From Candidatus Eiseniibacteriota bacterium (lineage in GTDB: Bacteria > Joyebacterota > Joyebacteria > Joyebacterales > Joyebacteraceae), in NCBI GenBank assembly GCA_030630395.1, contig DAOVNE010000039.1:1-8220 (forward strand): a stretch of 8,220 nucleotides of DNA. Direction: 5' to 3'. A program made the translations under genes and the position numbers. The stretch's first letter is position 1; each line of letters starts with the position of its first letter. The notes beneath the pieces were generated by a model. That model saw only the letters and a list, made by a program, of their open reading frames with translations. It was not told where the DNA came from and searched no databases. Positions 1 through 6,702 of the stretch are shown here, one piece after another.

Positions 1-360
1 CGGGCTTGGATTTCTGGTCAGAAGCTCGGTAGCAGCGAGCACAACACCAGGGGCGCAGAACCCGCACTGGAACGAGTTGTTGTCGATGAAAGCCTGCTGG
101 AGCTTGGTAGGTCCGCCCTCTGAGAGCCCCTCGATGGTCACGACGTCGTGACCGTCAGCCTCGATGGCGAGGATAAGGCAGCTCCTGACGCTTCTTCCGT
201 CAAGTAGAACCGTGCAGCTTCCACAGTCTCCCCTCTCGCAACCGATCTTCGGACTCTTGATGCCGAGTCTCTCGCGGAGAACCTCGAGAAGGGTCTCGTT
301 TGGCTCGACGTCGATGCGTCGGCTCTCGCCGTTCACATTCAGTGTGATTGATCTCTTCAT
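1..360 (-). CDS. [2Fe-2S] (small) subunit of a molybdenum hydroxylase, CoxS/XdhC-type ferredoxin; 3' end beyond left edge
   Basis: Reading from the ATG at 360 gives 120 residues with no stop before the window edge, so the end is missing; complete members are about 150-170 residues. The start, MKRSITLNVNGESRRIDVEP, is typical of the family. The plant-ferredoxin-like cluster ligands are Cys41, Cys46 and Cys49 (CERGDCGSCTVLLDG) and Cys61. The second [2Fe-2S] domain begins with Cys99 and Cys102 in FQCGFCAPGVVLAA, close to the canonical QCGFCTPG. The remaining CxC ligands lie off the edge. AGGGGA sits five bases before the ATG. It carries electrons from the molybdenum centre to the FAD subunit encoded 67 bases upstream. 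Cytoplasmic, no signal peptide. Confidence 0.95.
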   Translation of the reverse strand, partial: MKRSITLNVNGESRRIDVEPNETLLEVLRERLGIKSPKIGCERGDCGSCTVLLDGRSVRSCLILAIEADGHDVVTIEGLSEGGPTKLQQAFIDNNSFQCGFCAPGVVLAATELLTRNPSP

Positions 361-365
361 GGCAT

Positions 366-371
366 TCCCCT
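366..371 (-). promoter_or_regulatory. Ribosome binding site of the [2Fe-2S] subunit gene
   Basis: AGGGGA on the minus strand is five bases before the ATG at 360, in the 67-base gap after the FAD subunit gene. Confidence 0.6.
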
Positions 372-427
372 GAGTGTCGGCTGCATCTGACTCCTCGCCC
401 CGAGCAGCTCGCGGCGGGATCCCTCGC

Positions 428-1318
428 CTAGATCAGCTGCGCACCGTAGACGGGACCATCGCCTTCAAGCCTGGCGACCGCCGCTCTCAGCCCGCGTTCG
501 AACATGATAGGAAGCATGTGCTCGCGGTACTCGCGGCTTGCGCGGATGTCGGCTATGGGAGCGGTCTCGTCGGGAACGAGCTTCTTCGCATCCTCGATGA
601 GCGCGTCGCCAAGGACCTTCCCCCTGAGAAGCTCCTCGATCTTGGGAGCGCGCACCGGAGTAGGCGCAACGGCCCCGAACGCGACGCGGTACTCGCTGCC
701 CGGAAGGGCCAGGACGGCGACACTCGCCTGAGCAAGGTCCTCACCCCGGTAGCGGCCAAGCTTGACGTATGCCGCGCCGTGCTCTTCCTGAGGAATGGAA
801 AGCGACACCGATGTCACGATCTCAGCACTCCCGAGTGCCGTTGTCTTCGGCCCTGTGAACCACGCGGCAATAGGAATGGTCCTCTCCCCGTTCGGCCCCG
901 CAACGTGAATGCTCGCGTCCAGGACGAGAAGAACAGGACCGCTGTCGCACGATGGCACCGCCGAGCAGATATTCCCTGTGATCGTCGCCCTGTTCCTGAC
1001 GCCGACCGAGGCGACCGTCATCGCCATCTCGTGTAGAAGCGGTACGTGTTTCTTGGTGAGCTCGGATTCGATGAGGTCGGTGAAGGTCGCAAGAGCCCCG
1101 ATGCGAAGAATGCCACCCTCCCGCTCGATCCCAGAGAGCCCCGCGATCCCCTTGATGTCGACGAGGATTCCTGGCGTCGTGAGACCATCTCTGAGCCCCG
1201 CAACGACATCGGTCCCGCCGGCGAGCACCTTAGCACCGGTTCCGTGCTCGTTCAGGATCGCGATGGCCTCTTGAATCGTCTCAGGTCTCGCGTACTCGAA
1301 CTCGTGTGCTATCGGCAT
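428..1318 (-). CDS. FAD-binding (medium) subunit of a molybdenum hydroxylase, CoxM/XdhB-like
   Basis: This 296-residue protein has the normal length for the FAD subunit of xanthine dehydrogenase/CO dehydrogenase-type enzymes. It starts FEYARPETIQEAIAIL, has the first FAD-contacting motif LAGGTDVVAGLR at 32-43, and a second, ATITGNICSAVPSCDSGP at about 111-128, matching the usual TxGGNIxxxxPxxDxxP with Thr in place of the first Gly. It passes electrons between the [2Fe-2S] subunit (next gene) and an acceptor, while a molybdopterin subunit, not in this window, hydroxylates the substrate. The ATG at 1318 is chosen because AAGGAG lies six bases upstream and the conserved N-terminus begins there; a longer frame up to 1468 would add 50 Arg/Ser/Cys-rich residues of intergenic and out-of-frame sequence. 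A 91-base gap to the cyclase gene shows only a weak 4-bp hairpin. The medium-small order is common in this family. Confidence 0.94.
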   Translation of the reverse strand: MPIAHEFEYARPETIQEAIAILNEHGTGAKVLAGGTDVVAGLRDGLTTPGILVDIKGIAGLSGIEREGGILRIGALATFTDLIESELTKKHVPLLHEMAMTVASVGVRNRATITGNICSAVPSCDSGPVLLVLDASIHVAGPNGERTIPIAAWFTGPKTTALGSAEIVTSVSLSIPQEEHGAAYVKLGRYRGEDLAQASVAVLALPGSEYRVAFGAVAPTPVRAPKIEELLRGKVLGDALIEDAKKLVPDETAPIADIRASREYREHMLPIMFERGLRAAVARLEGDGPVYGAQLI

Positions 1319-1324
1319 GTACTG

Positions 1325-1330
1325 CTCCTT
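1325..1330 (-). promoter_or_regulatory. Ribosome binding site of the FAD subunit gene
   Basis: AAGGAG on the minus strand is six bases before the ATG at 1318 and decides that start over the 50-codon upstream extension. Confidence 0.7.
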
Positions 1331-1409
1331 CTCTTGCCGGCGACCGCGCCCACAGATGGGAGAAGATGATCGCGTCGGAGCTTCCGGCCACTTCGGTGGA
1401 GACGCCGCC

Positions 1410-2228
1410 CTATTTCGGTGGCAGCATCGCCACGATGCGACACATCGACGACTCGAGCTCGATTCCACGAAGCGGGAAGCACCCTATCCAGCAGCGTTCG
1501 TTCTTGATCTTGTCGATCTCGCCGCCCAGGTTCTCCGCGTGGACGAGTCCCTTCGGGAAGAGCTTGAGATGCATCACCTGGTAGTAGATGTCCGGTGGGA
1601 ACATCTCGTCCCAGCCCTTGCCGTAGTCCTTCTCGAGCTTCGCCTCAGCCTTCTTGAAGAGACCGGGGTGCCAGTCCTTGATGATCGTGTTCATCGGGTG
1701 GTCGGCGCTTCCGCAATCAACACCGATCCACTTCAGATTCATCTTGAGCGCCCACTTGTGAAACTCCGGGTCCGGCCCAGGGTGCTTCACGAAGTAACGA
1801 ATCTCATCGGAGCGCTTCTGATCCCAGGCGTACTTGTGATAGCCCGTGTTGATTATGAGTATGTCGCCCTTCCTGACATCGACACGGTCTGTAATCATTT
1901 TGGGCGAGTAGAGACTGTAGTCCTCGACGGAGTCCGAGATGTCGACGATGACACCGGGGCCGATCCACTCGCCGAGCGGCACGTCGCCGATCGTGCGTCC
2001 GCTCGGATGGAAGTGGATCTCGCCGTCCATGTGTGTGCCGACGTGATTGCTCGTCGTGATGATCTGGCCGTTCGCGCCCTGTCCCATGTGCGCTCCGGCG
2101 ATCCGCTTGAAGTACTGGATGCCGAGAGGCATGTAGCTCGGCCACGGTGGTGTGTGAACCGACAGCCGCTGCGTAAGATCGTAGACTCTGACATCGTCCA
2201 TGAATTCGAGGAATTTCTTGGTGTTCAT
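1410..2228 (-). CDS. Cyclase-family metal-dependent hydrolase (kynurenine formamidase/isatin hydrolase type)
   Basis: This 272-residue protein carries the cyclase-family (PF04199) signature SNHVGTHMDGEIHFH at residues 60-74, the HxGTHxDxxxHF motif that supplies metal ligands (His62, His66, Asp68) and the catalytic His72. Other family features are the early YDLTQRLSVHTPPWP, an ILIINTGYHKY strand before mid-protein and GVDCGSADHP further on. Known members hydrolyse amide bonds, often in cyclic or formyl-amide substrates (kynurenine formamidase, isatin hydrolase). In this setting a ring-opening step that makes a ureido or amide acid for the carbamoyltransferase is plausible, but the substrate cannot be read from the sequence. 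The residue usually seen as Pro before the final His-Phe is Ile71, and His74 adds a third His to the end of the motif. The ATG has a strong AGGGAGGA six bases upstream. No signal peptide; cytoplasmic. Confidence 0.92.
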   Translation of the reverse strand: MNTKKFLEFMDDVRVYDLTQRLSVHTPPWPSYMPLGIQYFKRIAGAHMGQGANGQIITTSNHVGTHMDGEIHFHPSGRTIGDVPLGEWIGPGVIVDISDSVEDYSLYSPKMITDRVDVRKGDILIINTGYHKYAWDQKRSDEIRYFVKHPGPDPEFHKWALKMNLKWIGVDCGSADHPMNTIIKDWHPGLFKKAEAKLEKDYGKGWDEMFPPDIYYQVMHLKLFPKGLVHAENLGGEIDKIKNERCWIGCFPLRGIELESSMCRIVAMLPPK

Positions 2229-2234
2229 GTCGCA

Positions 2235-2242
2235 TCCTCCCT
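2235..2242 (-). promoter_or_regulatory. Strong ribosome binding site of the cyclase-family gene
   Basis: AGGGAGGA on the minus strand is six bases before the ATG at 2228. It is the longest Shine-Dalgarno match in the window, and it follows an 82-base gap, so this gene probably has its own efficient initiation and is not coupled to DUF1116. Confidence 0.7.
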
Positions 2243-2310
2243 GGATGATCGCTTCCCGTGCCTCTGTGCTATTCCGCGTCTGGTTCGCGTTCCGTACGGA
2301 CCATCTTCAC

Positions 2311-3717
2311 TCACTTCGCAAGCCGGGCGGCCAGCCCTTCGAACGCTCTCGTGAACGGCTCCGCCGATGCACTTAAGACCCCGGCTCCGACCTGCCCGAC
2401 GCCGGGTTCGCGGTGGGCGACTCCGGTGTCGATGAATGGAAGTATGTTCTTCGTGATGACCTTGACCACGTCGATTCCCGTCGGCGTCCCGCGGAAGTTA
2501 AGGTACGGGATCTGGTAGACGGTGTTCTCAGCCGCTGCGATCTCATACATCTCGAGCGTATACTGAATCGCGTCCGACGTCGTCCCGCCAACGAACTGCA
2601 CGATCGCGGGCGAGGCAGCGATGGCGAATCCGCCCAGTCCGTTCGTTTCCGTAATCGAGCTGTCCCCAATATCCGGGTTGGCGTCCTCTTTGGTGTAGCC
2701 CGGGAAGAAGAGCGCGTCGGGGACATCAACAGGGCCTGTGAACCACTCATCCCCCGTTCCGGATAGCTGGATCCCGAAATCCGTTCCATTCCTGGTCATC
2801 GCGATGACGACACTGCTTCCCGGCACATCGCGCGCGGCATCGAGCGTCACCTTGCACGCCGGCATCGAGAGATTCAGGAAGAAGTGGTCGTTCCCGTTTA
2901 TGAATTCGAGAACCTCGACCGCTTGTCTGTCGTCGCTGCACGACCTGACGATTGCGGGAGCCATGGCGCGATAGAGGAGCGAGGTCGCGGCTCGGTTGCG
3001 GTTGTGTACCTCATCTCCCATGTGAAGCGCCTGCGCCATCAGGTTCTTGAGATCGATCGGACCCACGTCCGCAATCGCGGCGTCGAGCACCGGATAGAGC
3101 ACCGAGTCCATCCACCGGAGCTTCTCGATGACCTCGGGTGCGAAGGCGCCGTAGCGGAGCACTTTCCCGAGTCCCTCGTTCATCGTGCAGTATGCGGAGT
3201 TACCAAACTCCTCGTTCTTGAGAACGAAGACAGGCATCGAAGGCATTACGATTCCCGCCATCGGGCCGACGGTGCTGTGCTCGTGGCACGGCGCGTACTC
3301 GATCTCATCCGATGCCGCGAGTTTCTCGGCCTCATCCGGTGTCGTCGCCTTCCCCTCATAGATGAGCCCGCCGATAACGGCTCCCCGCATCGGCCCGCAC
3401 ATCCGCTCCCACGTTATCGGTGGTCCGGCGTGGAGAATCATGTTCGACGTCATCCCGGGGACTACGTCTATTGCGCGCGCCATACCCACGCGCTGCGGCA
3501 TACCCCTCAGGATGATATCCATGACCTTCGCATTCGCCGCGTCGATCTCTTTGGCGTGCTCTCCAACGATGCGCCGCGACTCATCCGACACATCCATCGG
3601 CGGACGCCAATCAACCTGCACCGCTTGGGCTCCCACTTCGTCCAGACTCTCCTTGAATGAGGAGAGGCCTATGTTCACGACCTTGAGCTCTTGTCTGAAG
3701 AGATCACCAACCAGCAT
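2311..3717 (-). CDS. DUF1116 protein, AllG/YlbE-like subunit of an oxamate-type carbamoyltransferase
   Basis: This 468-residue protein matches E. coli YlbE from about residue 95 onward: LHAGPPITWERMCGPMRGA, YCTMNEGLGKVLRYGAFA, MTRNGTDFGIQLSGTG, EDANPDIGDSSITET and DTGVAHREPGVGQVGAG all have near-identical counterparts. It is therefore the third component of the carbamoyltransferase complex encoded with DUF2877 and FdrA. About 50 residues longer than YlbE, it begins with a module (NIGLSSF at 15-21, then VDWRPP at about 36-41) that in E. coli is found at the FdrA C-terminus. The ATG at 3717 shares one base with the FdrA stop and has GGAGG seven bases upstream; a GTG at 3720 is possible but only four bases from GGAGG. 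Either way it is translationally coupled to FdrA. The following 82-base gap to the cyclase gene contains no clear terminator. Confidence 0.94.
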   Translation of the reverse strand: MLVGDLFRQELKVVNIGLSSFKESLDEVGAQAVQVDWRPPMDVSDESRRIVGEHAKEIDAANAKVMDIILRGMPQRVGMARAIDVVPGMTSNMILHAGPPITWERMCGPMRGAVIGGLIYEGKATTPDEAEKLAASDEIEYAPCHEHSTVGPMAGIVMPSMPVFVLKNEEFGNSAYCTMNEGLGKVLRYGAFAPEVIEKLRWMDSVLYPVLDAAIADVGPIDLKNLMAQALHMGDEVHNRNRAATSLLYRAMAPAIVRSCSDDRQAVEVLEFINGNDHFFLNLSMPACKVTLDAARDVPGSSVVIAMTRNGTDFGIQLSGTGDEWFTGPVDVPDALFFPGYTKEDANPDIGDSSITETNGLGGFAIAASPAIVQFVGGTTSDAIQYTLEMYEIAAAENTVYQIPYLNFRGTPTGIDVVKVITKNILPFIDTGVAHREPGVGQVGAGVLSASAEPFTRAFEGLAARLAK

Positions 3718-5255
3718 CACTTCACCTCCAGCTTCCGGGCAACGAGCCCTGCGATCCTGCAGGCGGACAGGTTGGAGTCCGCGATGATGGCGCCCGCCGC
3801 TTCAAGAGCGTCACACACGGCGCGCCGGTTCTGAGGATCGCGGTCCGTCCCGGTGATCGAACAGACCACGGCAACCTTGCTCACTGCATCCTGCACAACC
3901 TCATCGAGTTCGGACGCAGGGTCCAGGTTGGAGCCATATCCAAGAACGACATCCAGGAGAATGACGGCCACCTCCGGATCGTTCGCCTCATCCGCGATTC
4001 GCTTCACCCTCAGCGAGTAATCGATCATCGGGTGTGGACGACCGACGGTGAATTCGTCGGAGCCAAGATCGACGATCGTATTTGCGACACTCCGGAGTGG
4101 ATCGTCGAGCTTCGCCGCACTGCCTGATGGCACGTTGGAATGAACATCATTGAGACCAAGATCGGCAAAGACGATCTCCGCCTCCGATGCGAACGTCCCT
4201 CCGCTCATGAGGGCGCGGACGTAGCGTTGTCCGCTCGATCTCTCCCCCACGATTCTATCAACGATTCCGATCTCCCGATCGTCACCTCCGAGGAGCAGTC
4301 CCTTCACGCCCTCCGGCTCCTTGCCAAGCACGATGGCTACCGCGCGGAATGCCGCCTCGGCAAGCGTACGACATCCGTTCGGTCCTTCGGGCTCAGTTCC
4401 CAGGAAGATCGAGACGACCGGCTGCTTGACTCCTGCGACCTTCTTCCTGATTCTGTCGAGGACCTCGGCGTCGGGTGGCTTCGACACAAGGACGATCACC
4501 TCGGTCTCCGCATCGTCGGCGAGCGCCTCGAGGCCGTCCAGGAAGGTGACGCCGCCGACAGCGTTCTTAACATCGTGCCCACCGGTTCCTATCGCCTGAG
4601 AGATCCCCGAACCGAGATTCGAGACGAGTGTGCTTACCTCCTGCAACCCCGTTCCCGACGCCGCCACGATCCCGATCGGACCACGGTTGACGGCATTCGC
4701 GAAACCGAGGGGAACGCCGTTGATGATGGCCGTTCCGCAGTCGGGTCCCATCACAAGGAGACCCTGGTTGTGCGCGCGGATCTTCAGTTCAACCTCGGTC
4801 TTAAGCGGCACGTTGTCGGAGAAGAGCATCACGTGAAGCCCGCGATCGAGTGCTCGTGCAGCGACTTCGCCGGCGTAGCGACCGGCCACGGATATGAGAG
4901 CGAGGTTCGCGTCCGGGACGACATCGAGCGCTCCATCGAGGCTTCTGGGAGTGAACGCCTCACCATCGTCAACGGTGCCTCTCACATTCTCGAGAAGCTC
5001 GTCGACAGCGACCAGTGCCGCCTCCGCGATTTCGTCGGTCTCGGCTCTTACGCCGATCAGAAGATCAGTGTCGGATGAACTCTCGAACTCGGACGTCAGG
5101 AGATCGGCCGCGCTGAGAATCGCCCGGTTCTCGTTCGTTCCCATGACGACGGCCGCGTCGGCGACGCCCTCCATGTGGGAGAGCTCTCTCGCCACGTTCA
5201 TGAGCGTGACGGAATCGAAGTACGCGCCCTTCTTGATGCGACCCGCTACGACCAT
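3717..5255 (-). CDS. fdrA: FdrA family protein, AllF-like subunit of an oxamate-type carbamoyltransferase
   Basis: This 512-residue protein aligns by eye along its length with E. coli FdrA: an IKKGAYFDSVTLM start, DANLALISVAGRYA at about 115-128, MLFSDNV at 143-149, GLLVMGPDCGT at 165-175, AASGTGLQE at 198-206, TVGRPHPMID at 403-412 and ITGTDRDPQ at 467-475. The fold is related to succinyl-CoA synthetase alpha (CoA-binding plus ligase-CoA domains). In E. coli, FdrA with YlbE and YlbF converts oxalurate and phosphate to oxamate and carbamoyl phosphate, and both partners flank it here. It stops about 43 residues short of E. coli FdrA (about 555), lacking the C-terminal segment containing NIGLRSF; a matching segment opens the next protein. 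The ATG has GGGGAGG four bases upstream and overlaps the previous gene. Its substrate could be another ureido acid. Soluble, cytoplasmic. Confidence 0.95.
   Translation of the reverse strand: MVVAGRIKKGAYFDSVTLMNVARELSHMEGVADAAVVMGTNENRAILSAADLLTSEFESSSDTDLLIGVRAETDEIAEAALVAVDELLENVRGTVDDGEAFTPRSLDGALDVVPDANLALISVAGRYAGEVAARALDRGLHVMLFSDNVPLKTEVELKIRAHNQGLLVMGPDCGTAIINGVPLGFANAVNRGPIGIVAASGTGLQEVSTLVSNLGSGISQAIGTGGHDVKNAVGGVTFLDGLEALADDAETEVIVLVSKPPDAEVLDRIRKKVAGVKQPVVSIFLGTEPEGPNGCRTLAEAAFRAVAIVLGKEPEGVKGLLLGGDDREIGIVDRIVGERSSGQRYVRALMSGGTFASEAEIVFADLGLNDVHSNVPSGSAAKLDDPLRSVANTIVDLGSDEFTVGRPHPMIDYSLRVKRIADEANDPEVAVILLDVVLGYGSNLDPASELDEVVQDAVSKVAVVCSITGTDRDPQNRRAVCDALEAAGAIIADSNLSACRIAGLVARKLEVK
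3725..3729 (-). promoter_or_regulatory. Ribosome binding site of the DUF1116 gene
   Basis: GGAGG on the minus strand lies within the last FdrA codons, seven bases before the ATG at 3717 and four before the GTG at 3720. Spacing favours the ATG, which shares one base with the FdrA TGA (TGATG), a usual stop-restart arrangement. Confidence 0.65.
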
Positions 5256-6271
5256 TGTGCCTCCCCATCATGCTGAATGCTGGTACTACTCGGATTCCAG
5301 GCGGCAGCCGCGGCAGGACGTGCTGACCAGGACGCGAGCGTCATCTGAAGACCGACCGCCATGTCGGCGCCGGACGTCGCTCCAACCGAGAAGAGATGCT
5401 CCGCACATGTCCTCACATCCCCGGATGCGCCGAACGAGAGCGCCGCCACGAGGTCCTTGATGCCCTGAGTGACGAACCCACCTTCGGCGAGATAGAGAAA
5501 CGTGTCGGACAGGGTGTTTCCGCTGCGTGCAGTCTCGAAGATGCGTGTGCGAAGATGCGAGAGATCACGCCCGGGCGCTGATCCGGCGGCGCCTCGTCTT
5601 GATGATGCGCCGGCGGCAGACACCAACCGCGACCCGGCGTGCCCCGGCTCCACCGATCTCTCGAGAATGTGCGTGGCGATGAGTAGTCCCGTGATGAAGT
5701 CGTCACCGGACGGGGTGAGTCCGAAACCGCAACCCTTGAGCCGCTCGACTCCCCTGAGTGTGTCACCGTGGAGGATGTCACGAACGGAGTGTCCGATGTG
5801 ATCGACAACGGCACGCTCGAACCCGTCCCTGAATTCCGCAAGCCTCTCGCGTTCAAGCAGAAACGCCAGGCTCTTCTCAGGACCAAGCTCAGCGAGGAGG
5901 ACCCCGAGAGTGCGCAGGTTCTTTCTGAAAAGCGGGAGTGTGTGCGGCTGGAAATCGAGAGCTGACTTGTAGACATGGGCGCCCTCGAGGGGAATGCGTC
6001 GACCGTCGAGGATTATGGCCCGGGCGGCCGCTCCGTCGTCGGACGCCGCCCCGCCCATCGCTATCGTCAGACTCCCCACACGGGACAGATCGAGCCCGCG
6101 CACGACGACATTCAGGGGTCCCGCGTCGATATCCGGAGTGACGAGCGAGACGAATCTGCCGTTGCCCGTCATGTTGACCACGCGCGTGAAGCGCGAGTGA
6201 ACGTGGTAGGACCCGTTCTCCACGAGGTCACCGAAGCTCACGATCTCGATCATCTCACGCGGCACGACCAT
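5246..6271 (-). CDS. DUF2877 protein, AllH/YlbF-like subunit of an oxamate-type carbamoyltransferase
   Basis: A 341-residue DUF2877 protein. The family signature GFGLTPSGDDFITG sits at about residues 182-195, and a second conserved segment, VGATSGADMAVG, at about 296-307; both have direct counterparts in E. coli YlbF (GPGLTPSHDD and LGHTSGADTLLG). YlbF/AllH is one of three components of anaerobic oxamate carbamoyltransferase. The other two components follow immediately here, so the same complex is expected. It is longer than the E. coli protein (about 270 residues), with an Arg/Ala/Gly-rich stretch at about 222-236 and an Ala-rich tail (SARPAAAAAW) that may be disordered. The ATG at 6271 is preferred: AAGGGA lies six bases upstream, whereas a TTG two codons earlier would have no spacing. 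Its end overlaps the FdrA start by ten bases. An 81-base gap separates it from the DUF35 gene, with no clear promoter or terminator. Confidence 0.9.
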   Translation of the reverse strand: MVVPREMIEIVSFGDLVENGSYHVHSRFTRVVNMTGNGRFVSLVTPDIDAGPLNVVVRGLDLSRVGSLTIAMGGAASDDGAAARAIILDGRRIPLEGAHVYKSALDFQPHTLPLFRKNLRTLGVLLAELGPEKSLAFLLERERLAEFRDGFERAVVDHIGHSVRDILHGDTLRGVERLKGCGFGLTPSGDDFITGLLIATHILERSVEPGHAGSRLVSAAGASSRRGAAGSAPGRDLSHLRTRIFETARSGNTLSDTFLYLAEGGFVTQGIKDLVAALSFGASGDVRTCAEHLFSVGATSGADMAVGLQMTLASWSARPAAAAAWNPSSTSIQHDGEAQWS

Positions 6272-6277
6272 GACCAA

Positions 6278-6283
6278 TCCCTT
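6278..6283 (-). promoter_or_regulatory. Ribosome binding site of the DUF2877 gene
   Basis: AAGGGA on the minus strand sits six bases before the ATG at 6271 and directly abuts the alternative TTG at 6277, which favours the ATG as the start. Confidence 0.65.
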
Positions 6284-6352
6284 CGAACTGCGGCGAATCG
6301 TTCAAGCACACGCGCGGCGCCCAGGGTAGCACGTTGCTCAAGTCACCGACCG

Positions 6353-6700
6353 CTACGCCTCGCGGAATATCATCCCGTAGTACTTCTCGTACTCCTCGCT
6401 CCTGACGACCTCGACCTCCCCTATCACCTTCATCCCACCCGCCGGTTCGTCTATCTGGAGCTGCCCAGTGATCCTGATCCCATTCTCGAGTTCGACGATG
6501 CCGAGCCCGAGCGTCGGCACCTCGAAGTCCCCCGGAAGCGCGTAGAGTTCGGTGAACGTGACAAGCGTGCCCGTCGTCGGGAGCGGCTCCGGATCGAACT
6601 CGTTGTGCTCGTTCTCGCCGCACTTCGCGCAGACCATGCGGTACGGGTAGTGAAGATGCCCGCACTTTCTGCACCGGTAGGCGTAGATTTCTCGTTTCAT
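6353..6700 (-). CDS. DUF35 zinc-ribbon/OB-fold acyl-CoA-associated protein
   Basis: This 115-residue protein has an N-terminal rubredoxin-like zinc ribbon, with Cys10-x2-Cys13 and Cys24-x2-Cys27, each followed by Gly. The rest is beta-rich and fits the OB fold: GTLVTFTELYALPGDF, then GLGIVELENGIRITGQ. This is the standard DUF35 layout (OB-fold nucleic-acid-binding-like, now tied to acyl-CoA channelling). Such proteins form complexes with thiolase-like enzymes, as in archaeal thiolase/HMG-CoA synthase complexes and Ltp2-ChsH2. It follows the thiolase-like gene by two bases, so the two are very likely one enzyme. The ATG at 6700 is chosen because GAGGGAG lies eight bases upstream and the zinc ribbon then begins at residue 10. 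A longer frame up to 6763 would add 21 very Arg-rich residues overlapping the thiolase gene and is unlikely to be used. Confidence 0.93.
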   Translation of the reverse strand: MKREIYAYRCRKCGHLHYPYRMVCAKCGENEHNEFDPEPLPTTGTLVTFTELYALPGDFEVPTLGLGIVELENGIRITGQLQIDEPAGGMKVIGEVEVVRSEEYEKYYGMIFREA

Positions 6701-6702
6701 TG

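Noticed and set aside
374..1036. Plus-strand frame of 220 residues over the FAD subunit gene
   Set aside because: It is antisense to a gene with clear FAD-binding motifs and has no recognisable protein features.
1319..1409. Possible terminator between the cyclase and FAD subunit genes
   Set aside because: The only hairpin found has a 4-bp stem (CCAC-CGAA-GTGG) and no following T-run.
1319..1468. N-terminal extension of the FAD subunit frame
   Set aside because: The added 50 residues are Arg/Ser/Cys-rich, partly overlap the cyclase gene and precede a well-placed AAGGAG and ATG where the family's N-terminus begins.
2291..2300. Perfect 10-base palindrome TCCGTACGGA in the gap before the cyclase gene
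   Set aside because: Too short, with no loop, no T-run and no second copy, to call a terminator or operator; one such palindrome is not surprising in 8 kb.
1317..2354. 345-codon plus-strand open frame, and similar long frames at 2884-3660, 4140-5078 and 5975-6820
   Set aside because: They lie antisense to clearly identified genes, have Arg/Asp/His-rich compositions typical of antisense frames in GC-rich DNA, show no recognisable motif and have no convincing ribosome binding sites.
6272..6352. Possible internal promoter before the DUF2877 gene
   Set aside because: TTGAGC and TTGAAC hexamers occur, but neither has a plausible -10 element at the right distance.
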